Shown: positions 33,661 to 44,700 of the stretch, in pieces
How the letters are laid out: the number at the start of each line of letters is the position of its first letter
Numbering within the stretch: position 1 is the first letter of the stretch
Assembly: GCA_002050165.1 (NCBI GenBank)
Contig: MWSW01000019.1
Location: 147,701 to 211,700, forward strand
DNA length: 64,000 nucleotides
Direction: 5' to 3'
From: Candidatus Tepidiaquacellales bacterium OLB4/UTCHB1
Lineage (GTDB): Bacteria > Bacteroidota > Ignavibacteria > Tepidaquicellales > Tepidaquicellaceae
Made by a program: the position numbers and the translations under genes
Notes under the pieces: model-generated
Databases searched by the model: none
What the model was told of the DNA's origin: nothing
Seen by the model: only the letters and a program-made list of their open reading frames with translations

Positions 33661-34619
33661 TGGACCTCTCAATAATAATTGTTAGCTGGAATACAAAGGA
33701 TTTGCTCCGCGATTGTCTGAAATCAGTTTATCGCGAAACCGTAAAGTATTCTTTCGAGGTGATAGTTGTTGACAATAATTCCCCCGACAAATCTGCTGAA
33801 ATGGTTCGGGCAGAATTTAAAGAAACCATCCTGATTGCAAACAATGACAATAAAGGTTTCGCACGGGCTAACAATCAGGGATTGAAAGTCGCCAAAGGGA
33901 AAAATATTTTGCTCCTTAATCCCGATACAGTTGTGTTAAATGGTGCAATTGATAAGATGATGGATTTCTTATTAGACAATAATACTGAAGTACCAGGAAT
34001 TATTACCTGCAAACTTCTGAATGGTGACGGTAGTTTACAGAAATCTGTCAATTCTTTTTTTACACTTTCACGCTCTTTGTTTGAGAACAGATTATTTGAA
34101 AAAATTCTCGAAAAAGTTTCCAGAAGCGATACAAAGGTAATGTCACTTTGGGACCATTCGGATTTAAGGGAAATTGAATGGGCGTTTGGAGCTATAATGC
34201 TTATATCTGAACAGGCATTTAAAAAAGTTGGATTGCTCGATGAACAGTTTTACATCTATGCTGAGGAAATGGATTATTATATGCGCGTAAAACAAGCTGG
34301 TTTTAAATCATACTTCCTGCCGGATGCTGAGATTATCCACTTCGGGAAATCAAGTTCGAGACAGAGAAGGGCAGCGATGTTTATTCAGAACTATAAAAGT
34401 TTTTATGTTTTTCTAAAGAAGCACTACAAACCACATGTTTATTATGTTTACAGGCTAAGGACTTATATCTATATGCTTATTTGGATTATTGTTTACGGAC
34501 TAAAAGTTCTCATAAAAACAATTTTGAGGAAACAAAATTCGGAGGAACGAGAACAGTTCAAAGTTTACGTTCTTACTTTTGTCTGGCATTTTAAACCGGA
34601 TAGCTTTATCAGAATTTGA
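33660..34619 (+). CDS. Glycosyltransferase family 2 (rhamnosyltransferase-like)
   Basis: 319 aa from ATG 33660; a TTG one codon earlier adds one residue. The core reads LSIIIVSWNTKDLLRDCLKS, VVDNNSPDKSAEMV, GFARANNQGLKVAKG, LLLNPDTVV (DxD site) and EWAFGAIMLISEQAFKKVG ... FYIYAEEMDYYMRVKQAG. This order matches WcaA/WbbL-type GT2 enzymes that add rhamnose or similar sugars. A hydrophobic patch near the C-terminus may associate it with the membrane. The next gene starts in its stop codon (TTGA). Confidence 0.9.
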   Translation: MDLSIIIVSWNTKDLLRDCLKSVYRETVKYSFEVIVVDNNSPDKSAEMVRAEFKETILIANNDNKGFARANNQGLKVAKGKNILLLNPDTVVLNGAIDKMMDFLLDNNTEVPGIITCKLLNGDGSLQKSVNSFFTLSRSLFENRLFEKILEKVSRSDTKVMSLWDHSDLREIEWAFGAIMLISEQAFKKVGLLDEQFYIYAEEMDYYMRVKQAGFKSYFLPDAEIIHFGKSSSRQRRAAMFIQNYKSFYVFLKKHYKPHVYYVYRLRTYIYMLIWIIVYGLKVLIKTILRKQNSEEREQFKVYVLTFVWHFKPDSFIRI

Positions 34620-36130
34620 AAGATTTTATTTTAAATACTACCGGCAATCGGCTTACCGAAAAGACTTTTTCAATATCCAATCTTGAGAGGAATAATTTAC
34701 TCATTTTTGTATTGCTGCTGTTTTTTTCAGCAGCTTGTGTTGGTCTGATGTTATATTCAGGTTACCAGACAGGTGTGATACTCCTGGTAATGTTGATAGG
34801 TGTTCCAATTATGATAGGCTTGATTATTAACCTTAAGTTCGGTGTTTATTCAATCCTACTATTTGCCTTTCTAATTAATCCTGCAAAAAGGTTCATCGGA
34901 CAGGTTTTTAAAATTGATGCACCTCTCGGTGTTGTAATGGATTTGATGATAGTGGTAATATTATTCGGGCTTTTTGTCAAACAGGTGAAAGAGCGCGATT
35001 GGAGTTTTGTAAAAAATCCGTTAACATATTTTGTAATTGCGTGGTTGTTATATAATCTTTTCCAGGTTGCAAATCCGTACGCTGCCTCAAGAGCTGCGTG
35101 GTTATACACAGTCAGAGGTTTTGCGGGAATTATGGTAATGTATTTTGTATTTCTGTACGTAGTGAACGAAATGGAGACCCTCGAAAAGATTATATTTATT
35201 TGGATAGTGCTTGCTCTTATTGGCGCTTTGTGGGGGTTCTATCAGGAGAAATTCGGTTACTTCGATTGGGAAATGCAATCGATAATAGATGAAGAGAAAG
35301 CCGGTTTATATTTCATTAACGGGCACTGGCGGAAATTTTCATATTTTTCCGACCCGATGATCTTCGGTATATTAATGTCTTATTCAGCTGTGCTGTGTTT
35401 TACGCTAATTCCATCAACAGTTTCATGGTTGAAAAAGGTTTTACTTTTATCGGTTGGGCTGTTTATGCTCAATGTCATGCTTTATTCCGGAACGCGGGCA
35501 GCGTACGTTTTACCGTTCGCCGCTTTGATATTTTACCTGTGTCTCAACATCAATAAAAAAATAATTGCGCTTGGAATTGTAATAGGTTTTGTAGGTTTAA
35601 TTTTAATTAATATGCCAACTAGTGATCCGACTTTAAGGCGCTTTCAGAGCGCATTTAAACCCGGGAAAGATGCATCTTATCAGGTGAGGGAACAAAATCA
35701 GGAAATGATTCAACCATTCATACTGGCGCATCCAATCGGTGGTGGGCTCGGCAGTACGGGTATCTGGGGGCAAAGGTTCTCGCCTAATTCTATGCTTGCA
35801 AAATTTCCCCCCGATAGCGGTTATGTAAGAATCGCAGTCGAGGCGGGGTGGATTGGTTTACTGATCTATATTGGAATGTTCTTTATAGCTTTTTATGTTG
35901 GTGTGAAAAATTATCGGCGGGTTAAAAATAAAAAGGTTAAAGTTTATCTCGGGGCATTGATGACAGTGCTGTACGTGTTGGCGGTTGCGAATTTCCCGCA
36001 AGAGGCTATCGGACAGTATCCAACGAATCTGTTTTTGTTTCTGTTGTTAGCCGCGATTTGTAATTCTGATAAAATTGATGCTAAACTAAATAATAACGAT
36101 GGGGCACATTCTGCTACCCGATTGGGTTAA
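34616..36130 (+). CDS. O-antigen ligase / Wzy-type polymerase-like membrane protein
   Basis: 504 aa from TTG 34616. About ten to twelve hydrophobic segments are visible over residues 28-480. The large periplasmic loop lies at about 335-400 with GGGLGSTGIWG and PDSGYVRIAVEAGWIGLLIYIG, which is the O-antigen ligase family (Wzy_C/WaaL) signature region. It should polymerise lipid-linked repeat units or ligate the finished chain in the periplasm. As the only such gene in a locus with a flippase and a Wzz-like protein, it is most likely the polymerase. It overlaps the next gene by 32 bases. Confidence 0.85.
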   Translation: MKDFILNTTGNRLTEKTFSISNLERNNLLIFVLLLFFSAACVGLMLYSGYQTGVILLVMLIGVPIMIGLIINLKFGVYSILLFAFLINPAKRFIGQVFKIDAPLGVVMDLMIVVILFGLFVKQVKERDWSFVKNPLTYFVIAWLLYNLFQVANPYAASRAAWLYTVRGFAGIMVMYFVFLYVVNEMETLEKIIFIWIVLALIGALWGFYQEKFGYFDWEMQSIIDEEKAGLYFINGHWRKFSYFSDPMIFGILMSYSAVLCFTLIPSTVSWLKKVLLLSVGLFMLNVMLYSGTRAAYVLPFAALIFYLCLNINKKIIALGIVIGFVGLILINMPTSDPTLRRFQSAFKPGKDASYQVREQNQEMIQPFILAHPIGGGLGSTGIWGQRFSPNSMLAKFPPDSGYVRIAVEAGWIGLLIYIGMFFIAFYVGVKNYRRVKNKKVKVYLGALMTVLYVLAVANFPQEAIGQYPTNLFLFLLLAAICNSDKIDAKLNNNDGAHSATRLG

Positions 36131-36911
36131 AGGACATCTCTGGTATTATGGGAATTCAAACATCCCGACAAAAACTGATTTCGAAAGAATTCGCTCGAAA
36201 TTAACAAAATTGATTTCACCGGATCCCGATATTACAATTGCAATTCCTGCTTTCAATGAGCAAAATAATATTGTTAGGACACTATCTTCAATTTCCGAGT
36301 CGGGTACTTCAATGGCAACCGAGATACTTGTAATTGACAACAATTCTACTGATAAAACCGGAGAAATTGCTGAGTCATTAGGCGCAAAAGTCATTAACGA
36401 ACCGGCGCAAGGTGTTTCATTCGCGAGACAAAAAGGTCTGTTGAACGCGAAAGGGAAGTATTATATCAGTGCGGATGCAGACACTATTTACCCTCCGGGA
36501 TGGATTGATGAAATTACTAAACCGCTATCCGATAGCAATGTTGCATGTGCTTATGGAATTTATTCGTTTATACCACCTTCTGATACGACCAGAATAAAAT
36601 TTAGTTTGTATGAATTTGCGCGTTCAATATTGTTCTGGTTTAAACGAAGACAAAAGGAATATCTACTGGTCAGAGGTGCAAATTTCTCATTCAGAGTTTT
36701 GGATGGATTGAAAGTCGGAGGATTTGATACGAGTGACAAAGTACTCGAAGATGGGAGGATGGGGCTTGCCTTGTCAAATCTTGGCGCATTAAGTTTTGTT
36801 GGTTCGGAAAAAGCGAGAGCATGGACTGCCGCCAGGCGGCTAACTTCAGAGGGTAACCTCAGCACTGCATTTTTAAACAGGTTTAAAAAGGAAATTAAGT
36901 CGGAGAACTGA
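36099..36911 (+). CDS. Glycosyltransferase family 2, first of a tandem pair
   Basis: 270 aa. The start at ATG 36099 lies inside the end of the Wzy-like gene, but is supported because the N-terminus LLPDWVKGH matches LPDWVQKH at the start of the next gene. GT2 motifs: ITIAIPAFNEQNNIVRTL, VIDNNSTDKTGEIAE, SADADTIYPPGWI (DAD) and GGFDTSDKVLEDGRMGL. A conserved TAARRL phrase is near the C-terminus. The shared plan with the next protein indicates gene duplication. Transfers a sugar in the cytosol; donor unknown. Confidence 0.88.
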   Translation: MGHILLPDWVKGHLWYYGNSNIPTKTDFERIRSKLTKLISPDPDITIAIPAFNEQNNIVRTLSSISESGTSMATEILVIDNNSTDKTGEIAESLGAKVINEPAQGVSFARQKGLLNAKGKYYISADADTIYPPGWIDEITKPLSDSNVACAYGIYSFIPPSDTTRIKFSLYEFARSILFWFKRRQKEYLLVRGANFSFRVLDGLKVGGFDTSDKVLEDGRMGLALSNLGALSFVGSEKARAWTAARRLTSEGNLSTAFLNRFKKEIKSEN

Positions 36912-36914
36912 CAA

Positions 36915-37751
36915 ATGAATTTTACCCTACCTGACTGGGTTCAGAAACATTGGTTCGATTACGACGGGGTTGACGGAGTATCGGATGAATTTTATGTAGC
37001 GCTAAAATCCAAACTCGAAAAATTTCAATGCGATGATCCGCTTGTTTCTATCGTAGTACCTGCCTGGAATGAAGAGTTAAATATTTTGAGAACTATTTCA
37101 TCATTTGCTGATATTGAAACATCGCATAAAACCGAGTTACTTTTCATAAACAACAATTCAACTGACAGAACACAGGAGATACTTGACCGGTGTGGAATCC
37201 GTTCAATCTTTGAACCAAAGCAGGGGGTGAACAATGCACGACAGACAGGGCTTTACAGTGCGAAAGGTAAATTTCACCTTTGTGCGGATTCAGATTCTAT
37301 TTATCCCGCGGGCTGGGTTGATGCTTACGTAAATGTTCTGAGTGATGAATCGGTAAGTTGCGCTTACGGGCGTCACGCTTTCATCCCTCCTGATATCAGT
37401 TCGAGATTTTCGCTTGCAATGTATGAATTATTTACCTCGCCAATTTTATATATGCGATCAAAAAATAGGGTTCATCTTAATGTGCTGGGTATGAATTTTG
37501 GATTCAGAACTGCTGACGGTATAAAGGTTGGAGGATTCGATTACGATAAAAAAGTCTGGGAAGATGGTTGGATGGCACTAAAGTTAAAATCTCTCGGCAG
37601 GGTTGTTAAAGTTCCGGGTGATGACGGTGTAAACTGGACTACTGCCAGAAGATTGCTGGATGATGGAACTGTTTGGGGCGCTTTCAAACGAAGGATTAAA
37701 AATGAAATCAGGCGATTTCCGGGTTACTTTAAGAAAAACAGGAAAGATTAA
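36915..37751 (+). CDS. Glycosyltransferase family 2, second of a tandem pair
   Basis: 278 aa. Same plan as the preceding gene: LPDWVQKH at the N-terminus, VSIVVPAWNEELNILRT, INNNSTDRTQEIL, CADSDSIYPAGW (DSD), KVGGFDYDKKVWEDGWM and TTARRL. The C-terminus extends with a basic tail (RRFPGYFKKNRKD). It is three bases after the first copy and is the last rightward gene of the polysaccharide operon. No terminator is evident between it and the convergent membrane protein gene. Confidence 0.88.
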   Translation: MNFTLPDWVQKHWFDYDGVDGVSDEFYVALKSKLEKFQCDDPLVSIVVPAWNEELNILRTISSFADIETSHKTELLFINNNSTDRTQEILDRCGIRSIFEPKQGVNNARQTGLYSAKGKFHLCADSDSIYPAGWVDAYVNVLSDESVSCAYGRHAFIPPDISSRFSLAMYELFTSPILYMRSKNRVHLNVLGMNFGFRTADGIKVGGFDYDKKVWEDGWMALKLKSLGRVVKVPGDDGVNWTTARRLLDDGTVWGAFKRRIKNEIRRFPGYFKKNRKD

Positions 37752-37794
37752 ATTGTGCATAAAATCAAAATCACCGTTTGCGAGATTTAGATTT

Positions 37795-38331
37795 TTAGTA
37801 TTCGTGTTTACGTGAGTTCAGAATCAAATATATGCTTCCGAAAATTAGAACCAATCCGAAAACATCAATTAACGTAATACCGTCGTTTGGATTGAAATAG
37901 TAAATAGTGAATACTTTAAACTCATCCGATAACGGAAGCAATATCACACTTATTCCGATAACCATCACCATCAACGCAATAAGAAATTTCGAGATACTCA
38001 ACAGCTTGTTCCTCTTTTTGTATGCATGAACTTCATCGCTGGTAAGCTTCTGAATGTTTAGCTCCATTTCAAAATCGTTTAGGTATTTTTCACGATCGCT
38101 GAATTCAATTTCATCAAATTTTTTAAACCTGTTGATTTTCTTTTCAATTTGATTTCCCTGAATTTCATCTATATACTTCTTATACCTTGCAATCTCGTCG
38201 CTGTTGAAATTACTCTTTTCTAAAAGTATTCCCAACTGATCCAACACTTCATCCTTTGAAATACCTGGTTTATCGAGCAGTCTGTCGAATTCCCTTAGGG
38301 CAGATTGCAATTCTTCAAACTCATTTTGCAC
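37795..38331 (-). CDS. Two-pass membrane protein with helical cytosolic domain
   Basis: 178 aa. The first ~110 residues are highly charged and helical with heptad-like spacing (LREFDRLLDKPGISKDEV, EIARYKKYIDEIQ). Two membrane helices follow (about 113-132 and 155-172), ending with a short basic tail (NSRKHEY). I do not recognise a family. It lies one base from the UDP-glucuronate decarboxylase stop on the same strand, so it is the last gene of the leftward arm of the polysaccharide locus. It could be an assembly or regulatory subunit; function not inferable. Confidence 0.7.
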   Translation of the reverse strand: MQNEFEELQSALREFDRLLDKPGISKDEVLDQLGILLEKSNFNSDEIARYKKYIDEIQGNQIEKKINRFKKFDEIEFSDREKYLNDFEMELNIQKLTSDEVHAYKKRNKLLSISKFLIALMVMVIGISVILLPLSDEFKVFTIYYFNPNDGITLIDVFGLVLIFGSIYLILNSRKHEY

Positions 38332-38332
38332 T

Positions 38333-39268
38333 TTAAATCACCTTCTTAAAATATTCGAGAGTAATTTTTAATCCTTCTGCGCGGTTTACCTTTGGTTCCC
38401 ATCCAAGTATTTTCTTCGCCTTTGTAATATCAGGTTCCCGTTGTTTCGGGTCGTCCACAGGCAATGGTTTATAAATAATTTTTGAACTCGTTCCGGTAAG
38501 AGCAATTATTTCCGCAGCAAATTCTCTAATTGTGATTTCTCCCGGATTGCCGATATTGACAGGATAGTTATAATCGCTCATCAGCAATCTGAAAATTCCC
38601 TCGATCTGGTCGTCGACATAACAAAATGACCTTGTTTGAGTACCATCTCCGAAGACAGTGATATCTTCACCCCTCAAAGCCTGTCCGATAAACGCGGGTA
38701 ATGCCCTACCGTCGTCGAGCCTCATCCTTGGTCCGTATGTATTGAAAATCCTGACAATGCGTGTATCGAGACCATGATAAGTGTGGTAAGCCATAGTTAT
38801 AGCTTCCATGAACCTTTTCGCCTCATCGTAAACTCCTCTCGGGCCGATGGGATTTACGTTCCCCCAGTACTCTTCGCTTTGCGGGTGAACCAATGGATCA
38901 CCATATATTTCTGATGTTGAGGCGATGAGAAATCTCGCGTTTTTTTCTTTTGCAAGTCCGAGGAGATTGTGAGTTCCAAGCGATCCAACCTTTAAAGTTT
39001 GTATCGGCATTTTCAAATAATCAATCGGACTGGCAGGTGAAGCAAAGTGTAGAATATAATCAAGCTTTCCAGGAACGTGGACAAACTTCGTTACGTCGTG
39101 ATGATAGAATTTAAAATTCTCTAACGGGAAAAGGTGTTCAATATTGGTAAGTGAACCTGTCAAAAGATTATCCATTCCAATAACTTTGTAACCTTCACTG
39201 ATGAATTTGTCGCACAAATGAGATCCGAGGAAACCTGCGGCTCCTGTAATCAGTATGGTTTTATCCAT
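38333..39268 (-). CDS. UDP-glucuronate decarboxylase (UDP-xylose synthase), SDR family
   Basis: 311 aa, usual length for bacterial UXS. NAD-binding [18 protein letters not shown] starts at residue 4. The catalytic features are [10 protein letters not shown] and YDEAKRF (YxxxK), then [25 protein letters not shown] and PVNIGNPGE, all UXS-like. It decarboxylates UDP-glucuronate to UDP-xylose. The Ugd encoded in the rightward operon supplies the substrate. It overlaps the upstream glycosyltransferase gene by 8 bases. Confidence 0.92.
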   Translation of the reverse strand: MDKTILITGAAGFLGSHLCDKFISEGYKVIGMDNLLTGSLTNIEHLFPLENFKFYHHDVTKFVHVPGKLDYILHFASPASPIDYLKMPIQTLKVGSLGTHNLLGLAKEKNARFLIASTSEIYGDPLVHPQSEEYWGNVNPIGPRGVYDEAKRFMEAITMAYHTYHGLDTRIVRIFNTYGPRMRLDDGRALPAFIGQALRGEDITVFGDGTQTRSFCYVDDQIEGIFRLLMSDYNYPVNIGNPGEITIREFAAEIIALTGTSSKIIYKPLPVDDPKQREPDITKAKKILGWEPKVNRAEGLKITLEYFKKVI

Positions 39269-40352
39269 TTTTAATATATTTTTTTATGATGTTCATAAAG
39301 TGGTTTTGAAATCTGGTTTCAGAAAATTTATCTCTAACAACCTGAACCTGATCAGCGGTCGGACTATTAAACTTTTCACCGTCGTTTATACGTTTTAGCA
39401 AAGATATTAAATCCGTTTCATTATTGTAAATCAAAGAGAACTCCGGTGCAATTTCCTTCGCGCCCCCCTTGAAGTTAATTATCGGAATGCAACCACGCAT
39501 TGCTGCCTCCCCGACAGCAATCCCGAAATGCTCACCGATCATTGTATGTAAAAAGAATGTTGCACGGTTCAATTTATTATCAATAATTTCTTCACTGGCA
39601 GTATAAAACACTTCTACGTTCTTCAGCTTTTTTACCTTTTTATCGAATTCATGAAAATATTTTGATTCATGTGTTATACCTATTATTTCAAAGGATAAAT
39701 CCGGGAAGAGCGCTGCAAGCTTTAATTGTAATTCATGATTTTTTTCCGGGTGAATTCTACCTAGTGAGACAAATGGCATTCTTTGTTTTAGGTTAGATCC
39801 GTTTTGTCTTCTGAAAGGAACAGGTGGATAAATTACAACCTGCTTATTCTTTGACCTCATGTGATAAGCGCGCTGTAGCGAGTATTCACTGTTGAATATT
39901 AATTCATCCGGTTTTTGCATTGCCTCAAGAAATAGAATAATTAAAACTTCAAGTGCATTTGAAATTTTCTTAAAGAAAGGTTTCCACCTGATATCATCGT
40001 AATACCGGAATGCATTACTATGGTGGACATAAACGATTTTGTGATTTTTTGACGGAAGATATAACGAAGTCCCCTGTAAGCATACGATTACGTCGTTTCG
40101 TTTAATGATTTTTCTGATTAAAATATTCTGATAGAAATTTTGCAGAAAAGGCGGAACAAATTTTATATTACCAAGGTCAGTTTTACCTTCTGCATTTTCA
40201 CAATAAACTCTGCCATGTTGAATATAGCATAGTGATATTTCCTTACCCGTTTTTTTTAGTGCATTTAATACAGAACGTGCAACGACAAAAGTCCCTCCGC
40301 CCTGATAATTATCAAATTTAATTACTACTATTTTCGATTTCCCTGAGTCCAA
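39261..40352 (-). CDS. Glycosyltransferase, GT4-like (GT-B fold)
   Basis: 363 aa. N-terminal acceptor domain begins [23 protein letters not shown], with the glycine-rich acceptor loop. C-terminal domain has [31 protein letters not shown], and [23 protein letters not shown], the EX7E-type donor site. No membrane helix. It probably adds a sugar (possibly xylose, given the neighbour) to a lipid-linked intermediate. It lies two bases after the flippase gene. Confidence 0.88.
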   Translation of the reverse strand: MDSGKSKIVVIKFDNYQGGGTFVVARSVLNALKKTGKEISLCYIQHGRVYCENAEGKTDLGNIKFVPPFLQNFYQNILIRKIIKRNDVIVCLQGTSLYLPSKNHKIVYVHHSNAFRYYDDIRWKPFFKKISNALEVLIILFLEAMQKPDELIFNSEYSLQRAYHMRSKNKQVVIYPPVPFRRQNGSNLKQRMPFVSLGRIHPEKNHELQLKLAALFPDLSFEIIGITHESKYFHEFDKKVKKLKNVEVFYTASEEIIDNKLNRATFFLHTMIGEHFGIAVGEAAMRGCIPIINFKGGAKEIAPEFSLIYNNETDLISLLKRINDGEKFNSPTADQVQVVRDKFSETRFQNHFMNIIKKYIKNG

Positions 40353-40353
40353 C

Positions 40354-41694
40354 TTACTTTTTTTTCTTTAGAAAAGCCAAAATATATTCCATCCCGAGTT
40401 TATAAAACCCTACCGAATATACGAATGGCTTTAATATACTAATTGTTAATTCGTGCCTGAGGAAAATTGTAGAAATCACAACTGCAACCAGCGTAGCTAA
40501 AAGAGTTGCGTATGCAGCCCCTATCAATCCATATTCCATTATTAGGAAATAATTCAATACAACATTAATGGAAAGGCTGGTAAGTACAATCAGAAAATTT
40601 AACCTGGGTTTTCCAATGGCATCAAGAAAGACACCAGACTGCCGGTCAAACGGTTTCAGTAAACTGATAAAAATTATCACCTGAAGAATTACAACCGAAT
40701 CGAGGTATTCTTCTCCGGCTAAAATTGTAATTATTAGTTCGGGAAAGATCAGGCAAATTATTAAAGCGGGGAATATTATGGCTATCATTAATCCCACTGA
40801 TTTTTCGTAAAGGTAACGTGCGGATGATAAACCCTCCGTCCTGATTCGCTCGGTCGTTTTTGGGAATACAATTGTTGAAATTGATGATAATGGTGCTTCA
40901 ACAAAATTCAGAATTCTACTTGCTGCGTTATAAGTCGCTACCGGAACCGGACCAAGCATTGAGCCTATCATCATTTGGTCAACATTTCTGTAAAGCATTG
41001 AATTGAGGTTAGTGCCGAATACATATTTCCCGAAATGGAAGATTTTCTTAACCCATCGAAAATTTACTTTACTGCTGAATATCCAATATGGTTTGGAAAA
41101 ATAATACGCGGTTGCAATACTGAAGAAACTTACGACAATCATCATGTACAATAATGTGCTTAGTTCGATTTGAAAATTGGCAAAAAAGAAATATAGAATA
41201 ACTAAAAAAAATAAACCGAGCCTTACGAGGTGAGAATAAAAGATCCCCTTAAAATTGAATTTAATCTGCATCAAAATGACAGACTGCATGAATGGTGCGT
41301 ATAGCACGGTAACAACACAATAAAGATACAGGATAAATTCAAGTTTTGGAGCGTTCCATAAAACACTTAAAAAATGGGCAATAGAAGCAAGTAATATAAC
41401 AGTAGCAAAAGTAATTGTGCCATTTAACCAAAGAGAAGCGGAGTTAATTTCCCTGAATTCGGTCTCGCTTACTCCGGTTGCAAACTTTATCTGTGCATTT
41501 TGGATAAAACCAAGCCTTGCAAGTTCAATCATTGCTGCTACGGTTTGTAGCAAGACCCAAACACCAAAATCAGTTTTATCCAGAATTCTAATTAATAGCC
41601 AGAAACTACCAAATCCGAAAACTAATTCTGCGATCCGGTGCATGAAAGTATAATACCCTGAAGTGATCCAGTAAGAATCCTTTAATTTGCTCAA
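40354..41694 (-). CDS. Polysaccharide flippase, Wzx/MATE family
   Basis: 446 aa with about twelve hydrophobic helices spread over the whole length, starting at residue 15 (FMHRIAELVFGFGSFWLLIRILDK in reading) and ending with a basic KKKK tail. The polysaccharide biosynthesis (RfbX) pattern LIRILDKTDFGVWVLLQTV near the N-terminus is typical. It should move lipid-linked repeat units from the cytosolic to the periplasmic face. Its start codon lies only 57 bases from the NRPS ATG on the other strand, so the two are divergently transcribed from a shared short region. Confidence 0.9.
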   Translation of the reverse strand: MSKLKDSYWITSGYYTFMHRIAELVFGFGSFWLLIRILDKTDFGVWVLLQTVAAMIELARLGFIQNAQIKFATGVSETEFREINSASLWLNGTITFATVILLASIAHFLSVLWNAPKLEFILYLYCVVTVLYAPFMQSVILMQIKFNFKGIFYSHLVRLGLFFLVILYFFFANFQIELSTLLYMMIVVSFFSIATAYYFSKPYWIFSSKVNFRWVKKIFHFGKYVFGTNLNSMLYRNVDQMMIGSMLGPVPVATYNAASRILNFVEAPLSSISTIVFPKTTERIRTEGLSSARYLYEKSVGLMIAIIFPALIICLIFPELIITILAGEEYLDSVVILQVIIFISLLKPFDRQSGVFLDAIGKPRLNFLIVLTSLSINVVLNYFLIMEYGLIGAAYATLLATLVAVVISTIFLRHELTISILKPFVYSVGFYKLGMEYILAFLKKKK

Positions 41695-41711
41695 TTATGG
41701 GTTTTGGTGAA

Positions 41712-41740
41712 TTTACCAATTGAATTTATTCTTTTATATA
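41712..41740 (+). promoter_or_regulatory. Probable promoter of the peptide synthetase operon
   Basis: TTTACC (41712-41717) and TATATA (41735-41740) lie 17 bases apart. Transcription would start about 5 bases before ATG 41752, giving a very short leader. The site lies in the 57-base divergent gap to the flippase gene. Confidence 0.4.
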
Positions 41741-41751
41741 CAAATCAAAAG

Positions 41752-44700
41752 ATGCCAAAATTAAACTTTAATATTCATGCGTATATAGATAACTTGAATG
41801 TGACCAACATATCTGACCCAATCATGAAATATGTAGATCAAATGGTAAATGATTGCTCCGTTTTATTTCCCACATCGAGGGCAATCGTTCATAATAATGA
41901 TTGCATTACTTATGAAAGTCTAATTGATAAAGCTGAAAAAATTTCATGTAATCTGATTAATGCCGGGGTTGAGCCAAATGATATAATCGTTTTAAGCCTT
42001 CCCAGGGGTATAGATTTTGTTGTAGCATTAATTGGGATTTTAAAAGCAGGAGCTTCATATCTTCCGTTAGACCCAACTCATCCAGCAGAACGTAACAACA
42101 GAATACTCAAGAATGCTTCACCGAAAATTATAATCAGCAACACCGGTATCTCCGGAGAAAAATATGAAACATTGAGTTTTAACGAACTTGCAACCTACAA
42201 TGGTGATGCAAAATTCAATTATGAGCGAAATCCGTCAAATCTTGTTTATGTGCTCTATACGTCAGGATCAACCGGATTTCCCAAAGGTGTGATGATCAGC
42301 CACAAGAACCTCAGCTCTTTTTTCAATGCATACCGGAAAATTATTCCTGATAGACAACAACCCTCAGGGTTAACGGTTTGTCCTTTTACCTTCGATGTTT
42401 CAGTATGGGAAATATTTTCAGTACTTACAAACGGTGGAACTTTGCATATACTTGACTCTCTTACCGTTGCCGATCCGCATTCATTCGCAGCATATATATC
42501 AGCTCAATGTATAGAAAATGTTTACATTCCACCGGCAATGATAGACTCATTGAGTGTTGAATTGTCAGAGATAGGTTATCGTGGATTAAATTCGGTTCTC
42601 GTAGGTGTTGAACCAATCAAGCAAAAGTCGCTCAAAAAGTTAAAGGATTTAAATCCGGAAACACGCATTATAAATGGATATGGCCCAACAGAAACGACAA
42701 TATTCGCGACCTGTTACGAATTTATAAAAGTTAATGAGCCGGATGCGATAACTCCGATCGGGAAAGCGATTGAGGGGAATTCAGTTTATCTTCTTGATGA
42801 ATCTCGGAAAAAGGTTCAACGAGGTGAAAAAGGGGAGATTTGTATAACAGGTGATATGGTCGCCTTAGGATATCTCAAAGATGATATATTGACAAACGAA
42901 AAGTTCATTGATGATCCATGCGGATCAGGTATGAAAATGTACACTACCGGAGATTTAGCTTACATGAACGAGAATGGTGATCTTGTTTTCTCTGGTAGGA
43001 CTGATAATCAGGTGAAAGTAAGGGGATATAGAATTGAAACGGGCGAAGTCGAATCCGCAATTAACTCGATAATAGGAGTAAAGCATTGTACCGTTATCAT
43101 AACATCAGACGAGTTCAATATTAACCACCTATACGGATTTGTAACGTTAGAGGAAGGGTATAAATATTCCGGCAATGAAATTCGGTTAATGCTTGAAAAA
43201 ATTTTACCGGGCTATATGATACCCACAGGAGTTTTTGTCTTAGATAAAATTCCGGTTACACCTGAAGGGAAGCGCGATTTAGTGAAGCTTAAATTGATAT
43301 TGAAAGGTTCAGGAAAGAATGAAATCAAAGACCCCCCTGTCAACACAGTTGAAAGTAAAGTATATCATATCTTCATTGAAGTATTAAATCGGGATGATAT
43401 TTTACCAGACGGAAATTTTTTCTCACTTGGTGGTAATTCTCTCTCTGCTGCGCGTGTTACGGCAAGAATCAACAAAACATTTGACATATTTGTCCCAATA
43501 AAAATTATTTATGAACTGCCATCGGTAAATGATCTATCAGACTACATTAAAACCCTGAAACCTGATTTGTCTTCGAAATCAATCTCTATAATTAAACAAG
43601 ATAAGACGGAATTTCCATTATCCGTTAATCAATATAGACCTTGGGTACTTTATAAATATGATAAGTCAAATACGATTTATAATATTCAAAACCTGTTTAG
43701 ATTCAGCAAAAAGATATCACCCGGAGAACTTGCTGAGAAGATAAAAATCCTTGTTTCGCGACATGAGATACTTAGGACAATATTTATTGAAAAAGATTCA
43801 GTGCCGGAACAGAAAGTGTTAGACGAATTTGAGGTAAAAATAAAAACGGTTCCGAATCTCGCAGGTAAATTAAGTCCGGATGATCTTGAAAGATTTGCTC
43901 ATGAAGACAATAAGCCTTTTGATCTGGGAAGTTATCCTCTGTTCAGATTTACTTTAATTGATGATGCTGATTCAAGTTTACTGTTGTTCACAATTCACCA
44001 TATTATTTCAGACGGTTGGTCAATAGGGATCTTTATTAGGGAACTTACCGCATTAATAAACGATAATTCCAGTAACCATGAAAAACCCTTTCAGTACGGC
44101 GATTACACTCAATCACAGACAGCTTATATCGCATCAGATTCATTTCGTGATGATTTGAATATTGTATTAAATAATTTAATCGGTGCTCCGTTATATTTAG
44201 ATTTTCCGACAGATTTCACCAGGCCACCTGAACAATCCTTTAAAGGTAATTGTATTAGGTTTGAGATAGATGATAAAATATTTGAAGAGGTGAAAAAATA
44301 TTGTCTCAATAATAACATTTCGCATTATATGTTTTTCTATTCCTGTTTTGCAGTATTGGTTCACAAGTATTCTAACCTTACAGATTTCATTATCGGAAGT
44401 ATAATTGCTGGAAGAAACCATGAGGAATTTGAGAACACGATGGGACTTCTCTCGAATTCTCTTCTGGTTAGAAATGTCATTAATAAAAATGATAGTATCA
44501 GAAAGCTTATTCAAAATGTTAAGACACAATCTCTCGAATTATTCCAAATGCAGGATGTACCATCTGAACTTTTGATTGATAGACTTGTCAGTGAGCGAAA
44601 TCTGAGTTACAATCCTGTCTTTCAGATAGCATTTAATTATCAGAATATGGACTTAGGCGGAATATCTGAAAGTGCCGTAAAAATTGAACCCGTGAATTTT

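Noticed and set aside
41704..41751. TTG start for the peptide synthetase
   Set aside because: It would leave nine bases between two divergent genes and include the likely promoter boxes; ATG 41752 is better.
44124..44529. Reverse-strand ORFs inside the peptide synthetase gene
   Set aside because: They lie opposite conserved condensation-domain sequence and have no family features.
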